NCBI GenBank assembly: GCA_027475525.1
Contig: JAMWFC010000055.1
Location: 2,195,042-2,259,041 of the forward strand
Reading direction: 5' to 3'
Origin: Macrolepiota albuminosa
Lineage: Eukaryota > Basidiomycota > Agaricomycetes > Agaricales > Agaricaceae
Length of the DNA stretch: 64,000 nt
The notes beneath the pieces are model-generated. The model was not told the DNA's origin, did no database searches, and saw only the letters and a list, made by a program, of their open reading frames with translations. A program made the position numbers and the translations under genes. Positions 57,401 to 64,000 of the stretch are shown here, one piece after another (position 1 is the first letter of the stretch; every line of letters begins with the position of its first letter).

Positions 57401-57752
57401 ATGTCACGTCACACTATTTTTATCACATTCTCACATCACCTTCTTTCGCAAAAGAATGCATAAAAATGCTGTGATTTATATAAATAATTATATCAATTTA
57501 TCAGTTACTGATGGAATTCTGTTCTGATCTTGTGATTGACACATCTATCATACCAATTTGTCGGTTACTGATTGAATTCTGTCTTGCTTGAATTGGAAAT
57601 GCTGTGAATAATATATGTAATCATAGTCGATCTTCATCACTTGTTCTCTACCACCATATGCTCTCAATCTAGCACATTCAACTTGAGCCCCATCTTCAAA
57701 ATACCATCTCTACTGTCTAGGATCTGTGATTCCATCTGATTTATACTTGAAA
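57401..57752. other. AT-rich spacer
   Basis: The composition changes sharply to AT-rich at about 57400. No gene is seen before the first likely exon of the dioxygenase-like gene. Confidence 0.4.
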
Positions 57753-60732
57753 ATGTATCTAGAACCTCCCAAGCTACTTGAGATTAACTCTAAATATCTT
57801 GAAAATCTGCTTTTAAATTCTGCTTTTCTAAATTGGCATCACAAGGAGCTTAATGTTCCTCACCGATTCTCCCATGATTTTTTATCCTATGTACAAAAAC
57901 TTCAGAATCAATTGAGTTTGAATGAATTTTGGGTATGTTTTTAAACTGAATTTGTGAAAAAAAATTGTATTAAAATAAATTAGAAACCTCTTCTTCAAGA
58001 ATGGGCTAAGCTCAGTTGTGGTATCAATATGCCAGTTGAACGAGCAGCCTTTTTGTTTATCCATGTATTGTGGTATCAAAGCTCTAATCAGCAAGAAACA
58101 GCCCTTGAAATTCTCAAAGTTGAATAAGATATATATACCAATTCAGTAAGTCTTTATTATTCGATATTCTATAGTAATTAAGGGCAGTTTTTAGATTCCT
58201 CCTAAAAACAATATGCTCATTCCTGATCCTGACTCAGATAAAGAAGATGAAAATTTGAATAATAATTTCTCTTCTTCAACTATAATTGCTGAAGCAACTA
58301 CAGTTCCTCCATTCACAGCAAGAACTTCTGGTCAGTGGAACCAATATTATATAAGGTTTCCTCAGAAGCAAAGAGAGCTGTGTATTGGATGGACACAGGA
58401 CTTGGAAATTTTTTTTTGCTTGCATGATAGAAAAGCAGAGGTAAAAAATTGTATTCTTTGCTTTGTTGAATATTAATATTATAAACAGTATATTAATAGC
58501 TCCATATTTGTGGTTGATGCTTTAAGAAAAATGCGAGCAATCTCACCAGCAATATTCAAAACCAACACATGGAAAAGTCTAGTTCAAGAAACTGGTCTTG
58601 CATCTGCATTTTCTCGGATTTGTGCTCCAGATACTCAGCTTGAATGCTCTGCAGCATATATTGCTCATAGTTTCCGCATTTATACATGGAAGGAATCATT
58701 TGGATTAGTACTGGACAAGTGGACCCCTCCTAATGTGTATAAACAACTTCAAGACTCACAACAAGTAAGTTGACTACCTAAAATTTATTCTGAAGCTTTT
58801 TAATATTTTGTAGAGCTGCCATCATAATCATCATACACCTTATAGCAAAGACATTTTTATTAGAGGATTGAGCAGTAATAACTGCATTATCCCTAATACT
58901 TCACAGCCATCTTCTGTCTTTTTCTGTCTATCTCTGAGCAACTTTAACAAAGCCTGGTCTATATGGCTCCTTCCAAGTCTTATAAAACAAAGAATATATG
59001 CAAGTTATTTTATATTTATATTTATTTCAATCTAATACATAAGCTAGGCATGTCACTGGGATACAAAACTTGCTCATAAAGAACTACGTGGCCTTGATCT
59101 GCACAAACAATATTCAATGCATCCTAGGTTGGCTTTGATTTTAGAATAAACCAAACTCCTATGCCAAGAAAGCAAAATTGTCAAAAAAAAAAAACTCTTC
59201 CTCATTTTCCATCCCTTAGTCTTTCAAAGCTTTCATCATCTAAACTTTCCCAAGTCAGGGAAAAATCTGGAATGAAAACTGTTCATCAGTCTATTGCCAA
59301 AAGTCCTCTGCTGTCTCCTTCTGAAAATGCTTCTTCTACATCCTATGCTCCATCTATAGGATCCACTTCATACTCTGGCACTATCTTGCCTACAGATTCT
59401 GTTGAAACCTCTGGCATTCTTGACAAGATGGACATTGATACTCCTCCAAGCACTTCTCTAATCTCAAATGAATGTAAAAAATGCATGGGACTTTCTGCAA
59501 AGGAACAATGTGTGGCACCTATCTTTGTGTATGAAAGACATGATTTGCTAGGACTTCAAGGTCATGTCTTGACTTGTGCTCCTGAACATGATCACTTGCC
59601 TTCTTTTGTATGTATCTATTACATTGTTTTACTGCTATTATTTATAAAATCAACACTTTTACAGAATGGGAAAAAAATTGCCTCTCAATATCAATATTAT
59701 ACCCCAGAACAACTTGGCCTAATCAAGATTTCTCATCGGCCAGATGTTTATAACAAATGTGGAAAAGATGTTGTTATTCTAATAAATGCTGAGAAAACTT
59801 CTGAAATGGTAACTTTTTGGTTTTTTTTTTATTCTACTACTAAATATCAAAGCAGGTTGGTGCAGTTGAGTTTAAAGCTGCAGGAAATACTACTATTGGA
59901 CATTTGATGAAACATCATCAAGCTGTGTCCCATCTCAAGACACTTAAGCGTGGACAAAGTTTTGAAGCTTGGAAATATGGTCAAATGCGTGCAATTGGCT
60001 CAAGACAACCACAGGGTGGGTGTCCTGGTGATGGTTATACAGAATATGAAGGAATAGAGGCTGGAACTGATGCTGAGATCTGTACAATGTTTGAACATGC
60101 CAAGGTAAAACTTTTGATAGTCTGACAAAGTTCTATATTTAATTTCTATACAGGCTGCAGACATTCTTACAAATCTGGCAGAGGCAATACACCGTCCTCT
60201 AACCAAGAAAATCATTCAAAATAGTGAAAAAGATGATGACAGTGATGCTTTGAACAGACTGGGATCCACAGGCAGCAATTTATTTGTCTGTACAAACTAC
60301 ATGAGTCCCCAGCATGTTGACCATGATCAGGGGATTTCAATCTGCATGCAATATGATAAAGACTGTCTTCAAGATGAATTCAACTTTTCCTACACTCAAT
60401 GGGGTCATTATATTGAGACAAGGAGAGATTGTTTATGGTGAGTATGAAGAGTATTTAATTTAATTATTGTTGCTAAGATTCTGGAATTTAGGTTGTTCTA
60501 TAGTCATCATCTTCATGGCACAATAATGCCTCGAAAATCTTCCATGAAGAAAGGCACAAATACAAGAGATGGAGGAGATGATCCTCCATATAGACCAGCT
60601 TTCAGCAAAGGTGTTCATAAGACAAAAAGAATATATGATATTATAAAGGCTAAGCAATATCAAGAGGTGCATGGCCATTATAATCTGCATACAAGATACT
60701 GGTCAAATCAAGGAAGTGGAGTCTCTATTTAG
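57753..60732 (+). CDS. 2OG-Fe(II) dioxygenase-like protein, possibly TET/JBP family
   Basis: The N-terminal exons are tentative: 57753-57932, about 57985-58125, about 58213-58440 and 58510-58766. The C-terminal exons are clear: 59161-59607, 59665-59808, 59856-60104, 60154-60437 and 60492-60732, joined by GT-AG introns of 57, 47, 49 and 54 bp with no stop. Core motifs: GGCPGDGYTEYEG, then H-x-D in SPQHVDHDQG (His 60313-60315, Asp 60319-60321), then HGTIMPR (His 60514-60516, Arg 60532-60534). This is the iron-binding HxD...H and 2OG-binding Arg pattern of double-stranded beta-helix dioxygenases. Agaricomycetes carry large TET/JBP expansions linked to DNA transposons, which oxidise 5-methylcytosine or thymine. 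The TET/JBP assignment is inference; a different 2OG family is possible. Confidence 0.6.
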
Positions 60733-61733
60733 AATATGGCAGTTGCACTATGACAAGACAAGATAGTAGTATTGAGCTTCTTTCATAGTATTAATCTATG
60801 ATTTTTCTCAGTTTTCTATACAATATATATGATTTTGCAATATGATACAAGTACTCTAACACTCTTCATGATCATCCATTTGATTCTGCCAGCATTTCCA
60901 GCTATTAACTGAGTCAATATAGAAGAAAAACAAATTTAAGATAAAAGATAATAATATACAAATGTTAGTACTGAGAGCATATTTAGAGTGTCTAAAATAC
61001 TGAGCATGCTATAGCTATAAGACATAAAATTTTGTGTATCAACCAACCTTCAACATCTATAGAAAAGGTTCACACATTCTTTCTTATTTCATTGCTAGAA
61101 TCTTGACTTACAACATGAGTTTATAAGAGAACCACCCAATACATGTAATTAACATCATGATATTGCATGTTTATTTGTATGGCTGCTATACTTAGCTTCC
61201 ATGTGTCGTTACTTATCCAAGTTGAGATAAATGTACCATAGAGACCGGCATTCACGTTACCTGTATTCCCCAGAAAAGCCTTCCACACGATCTAGCTCAA
61301 CTTTCACGCGCTCATCATCACCTTAGCTCGTGGTTCCATCGAAGTAAAAGTATTTGGAGACAAAGTTATTTTGGACGAAGGTGAGGGTAAAAGACAAATT
61401 TTACATGGTGTCGGAGGTTGCAGCACAAAGGGCATCAACGTCAGTGGAAACTAGGATAGTTACGGATGAGGCAGAAGTGAGAGGAGAAGAGCGATATGTG
61501 GTCAATATTTCAGAATAAAGCTCGGCATAAGAGCAAGCGCCATTTGCGAAATGCGGCGGCAGGACGTACATTTAGTCACACAGCCAAGACGTGTCGTGTC
61601 GCGTGACACAACACTCCCTTGAATTTAGTCACACTACTCTACACAATGTTACTATGTTACTATCTACCTACGCTAACGTGTCAATGTGATAGTAATCTGG
61701 GGCTATAACATCTTTCAGTCCACGCTTCCATTA
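60733..61733. other. Intergenic region
   Basis: AT-rich to about 61200, then nearer the base composition of the scramblase gene. No coding frame or repeat is recognised; it includes the 3' flank of both neighbouring genes. Confidence 0.5.
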
Positions 61734-63168
61734 TTAGGATTTCGCAATTTGAATGGCCCACCTTCTAGACTTGTGTGAAAAGTAATCAAAGTCGATGTTG
61801 ACTGAGTCTAATCGTCAATGTGGGATGCCTGAACAGCTGAGTCGTAACACGTACCAGCGAGTGCAAGGGTAATCTAGTCCAACCAGCATGAGCATACGTA
61901 AAAACAGTATATACGAATTCAAGAACGCACGGCCCTCTTGTCCATGGTAAGATTTCGAAGGGCGCTTGACTTGATAATATCACTGCCTTCCTCTGACTCC
62001 TTGGGGCCAGGACCAAATGTAACAGAGTATTGTCCTGAACATGTCAGATACATGGTTCGCAAGGGTCATATTAACGGACCTGTATCTGTGAAAATCTTCA
62101 AAAGTTGTGAGATTAAGACCATAATCTACTAAGTATTGGCTAACCTCACGACCAAAGCCTCGGAAAGCCCGGGAAATGTAGGCTAATTCATGACCCCATC
62201 TATCAGAAAGTCCAAAGTGCCAGGATAGGATACCCATGTCTACTTTGGCAAACTGCGTAAAAATAGTACTTTCTGGCTCTGGCTGCGGTTCCGACGCCGT
62301 GGAAAGTATCCGGCGTTGATTCTTGCTACATTTCAATGGACATATGTCATACATCGAAGGACATAAGTACAGACCGAAGGAAGAGGTCATAACGCCGCCG
62401 CCAAGGATGCCATATCTGCTGTACTTCAGCAAATGTGTCGAGTACGGGTTCACCATCTGGAGTATAGTTCGAAAATTCTTTAAGACGTTGAACATACATT
62501 CTAGAATTAATCCATGCATATGGTCTTCGAATCTAAGGAGATTCAAGTTCTGGCTGAATCCATCAAATACTACATACCCATAGGATGGGCGAGCCGTGCG
62601 AGTCCATGACGACAGCTTTAAACGGACGATGAGCTGCAAACACTTGACGAGCCATTGTACCGAGAAATCCCTTTGGTTCCTCCGCAATGTACCCAACAGG
62701 TATCCCGGCTTCATTGCCTATAGGTAGGATGATTCAAGAAAGGTATCATTGTACAACAGAATACAGACGGACTAATAGTGTACCTGTTGGATTGCTCAAA
62801 ACCGACGAATATATTCAACATTTCGATTTGCCTAATTTCGAAGTTTGGAGATAGATGAGTTTGAACGCGAGAGTTGCCTACCTCTCGACCACGAGAGTGC
62901 GATTTTCCAATAATAAATGACGTGGGCCTTCATCGGGATAACTGGCAGGTGGACGCATGCTGGTGTGCCATAGTTGTGAATCCTCTCCTGAGGCTACTTC
63001 TTCGTGAGGGATCGACTGTGGAGCATTTCGTGATGGTTTGGGTGGGGGACGATGACGTGCCCTCGAGACACCTATTTGTTTATCAACAAATCTCGAAAGT
63101 GCGTATGTACGCTGGTCCAAACGGCAGAGTCTGAGCCTAGTCCTGAGCGAAGAAACTAACACGAACAT
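61734..63168 (-). CDS. Phospholipid scramblase, mitochondrial (Aim25-like)
   Basis: Nine exons: 63168-62882, 62831-62773, 62717-62578, 62532-62375, 62325-62145, 62095-62080, 62034-61931, 61873-61855 and 61801-61734. They total 1032 nt, exactly 344 codons (343 aa plus stop); introns are 45-57 bp with GT...AG. Conserved family blocks: RTLVVERQIEMLNIFVGFEQ, PYAWINSRM, VQQIWHPWRRRYDLFLR, ISRAFRGFGREIFTDTGQYS, AVNIDFDYFSHKSRRW. The N-terminus (MFVLVSSLRTRLRLCRLDQR) is Arg-rich and low in acidic residues, fitting a mitochondrial presequence. Scramblases of this family move phospholipids between leaflets; the yeast homologue Aim25 is mitochondrial. The 16-nt and 19-nt exons are unusual. No defect is seen. 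It diverges from the gene at 63246. Confidence 0.88.
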
Positions 63169-63245
63169 GGCGTAGAACAGACGTAAGTATGGTCACCTGA
63201 CCATCGGAATTTGTTTAGCGGCGCACGGAGAAATTGTTGGTGGTT
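63169..63245. promoter_or_regulatory. Short bidirectional promoter region
   Basis: Only 77 bp separate the scramblase ATG (63168, minus) from the ATG at 63246 (plus), so the two genes must share a promoter region. No TATA box is apparent. Confidence 0.45.
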
Positions 63246-64000
63246 ATGCTCCGACATTGCAAAATCTTCCGCATCCACACATCGCGCCCGTCGTCGCGTT
63301 CGGTTGCAAGCTCTGCGAGAGTAAAGGTATGTTATGATATCTGTTTTTTGCAGTGCAATTCATTTCTGTTCAGCCCAGACCCCTCGGAGACAACCCTTCC
63401 GAGACAACAAAACTTGATAAATGGGGTATTTATTCTAACCCACCAGGCTCTTCTAGGGCATCGGACTCTCAGAATGCTAGGCAAAGTGCGAGAATAAAGG
63501 CATGTTGTGATATCTTGTTTTGCAGTCCAATTCATTTCTGTTCAGCCCAGACCCCTCGGAGACAACCCTTCCGAGACCACAAAATTTGATAAATGGGGTG
63601 TTTCTAGTTCTAACCCACCAGGCTCTTCCAGGGCATCGAGCCCTCAGAATGCTGTACAAAATTTTTTTCCCACGTCTTTAAGTTCGAATGCTTCGTCAAC
63701 AGATGCTCTACAAGCAAGTATGAACAAGTGGGCTCCACCGCCACCTCCGTCGGACACTAATGCAACGAAACGCCACCCACTTTCACAACCGCTCTCTGAC
63801 TCTTCCTCTTCGTCGTCAGCATGCAACATTCCGAGAAAGTGGGCCCGTGCGGTACCGTCAACTCCACAAGCCAGTCAATTACATCAACCTGAGCCCTCTT
63901 CACAAGGTAGTACAAAAGTTCCTCGTGATTTTGCCCCTCATCTGGATACGACATTACGAGACGATGCAGCCTCTTCCATCAGACATAAACCTCAGAAAAG
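63246..64000 (+). CDS. N-terminal part of an unknown, probably mitochondrial protein (runs off the window)
   Basis: The ATG at 63246 opens MLRHCKIFRIHTSRPSSRSV, basic and Ser/Arg-rich like a mitochondrial presequence, up to a GTATGT donor at 63327. From about 63528 a frame is open to the window end. It is Ser/Pro-rich with repeated DKWG, NKWA and RKWA motifs. A diverged 172-bp tandem duplication (63361 and 63533) spans the intron-exon junction, so the exon joint cannot be fixed. Repeated K-W-G/A motifs with a presequence recall the N-terminus of fungal mitochondrial translation initiation factor 2, but that is a weak guess. Confidence 0.4.

Noticed and set aside
1..64000. CRISPR arrays, rRNA genes, bacterial-type operons
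   Set aside because: No such structures seen; intron-containing genes and LTR elements mark this as eukaryotic nuclear DNA.

Overview
The window is nuclear DNA of a filamentous fungus, most likely a basidiomycete of the Agaricomycetes. The evidence is the short GT-AG introns (45-60 bp) in every recognisable gene, Ty3/gypsy chromoviruses with 3' antisense genes, a Helitron, a DDE-transposase-like gene and a stand-alone integrase-core gene of kinds I associate with mushroom-forming fungi, and a phospholipid scramblase and a TLC-type membrane protein as host genes. I cannot name the species. Most of the window is repeat sequence; only two host genes can be joined into frames that check to the base.

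Layout. 1-4173: AT-rich, no recognisable gene. 4174-16393: a complete but decayed Ty3/gypsy chromovirus (TSD GATTA) with an antisense gene in its 3' part and a nested solo LTR. 16573-17434: solo LTR of another family. 17613-23307: a young Ty3/gypsy chromovirus on the minus strand with visually identical 228-bp LTRs and TSD TTACC. 25097-33149: a solo LTR, then a 5'-truncated gypsy element with antisense coding remnants and a 73-base C run. 34830-38014: an uncharacterised gene and an intact multi-pass membrane protein gene (348 aa). 40080-43977: a Helitron Rep pseudogene split by a solo LTR. 44506-44731: a solo LTR of the young gypsy family. 45003-46512: a long foldback element. 46794-49231: a coiled-coil gene with a minisatellite and an LTR-like block upstream. 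49936-54940: a DDE-transposase-like pseudogene and a divergent integrase-core gene. 55000-57400: a GC-richer patchwork of truncated host genes (Hos3-like HDAC, Pet8-like SAM carrier, PDI-like exon, PNPOx-like). 57753-60732: a multi-exon 2OG-Fe(II) dioxygenase-like gene, possibly TET/JBP family. 61734-63168: an intact phospholipid scramblase gene (343 aa, nine exons). 63246-64000: start of a divergent gene that leaves the window.

The most important caution concerns the assembly. Fourteen perfect tandem duplications with a period of exactly 77 bp are scattered over unrelated sequences. 77 is a standard de Bruijn k-mer size and is not a multiple of three, so each copy breaks any exon it falls in. 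Collapsing one unit restores an exact frame in the DDE gene (804 codons) and the coiled-coil gene (330 codons), and continuity in several gypsy domains. I read these as unmerged contig overlaps, not biology.

The candidates for new biology are the dioxygenase-like gene beside transposase-type genes, the gypsy antisense genes (one with a paired CX2CX6C motif), and the captured-gene patchwork.
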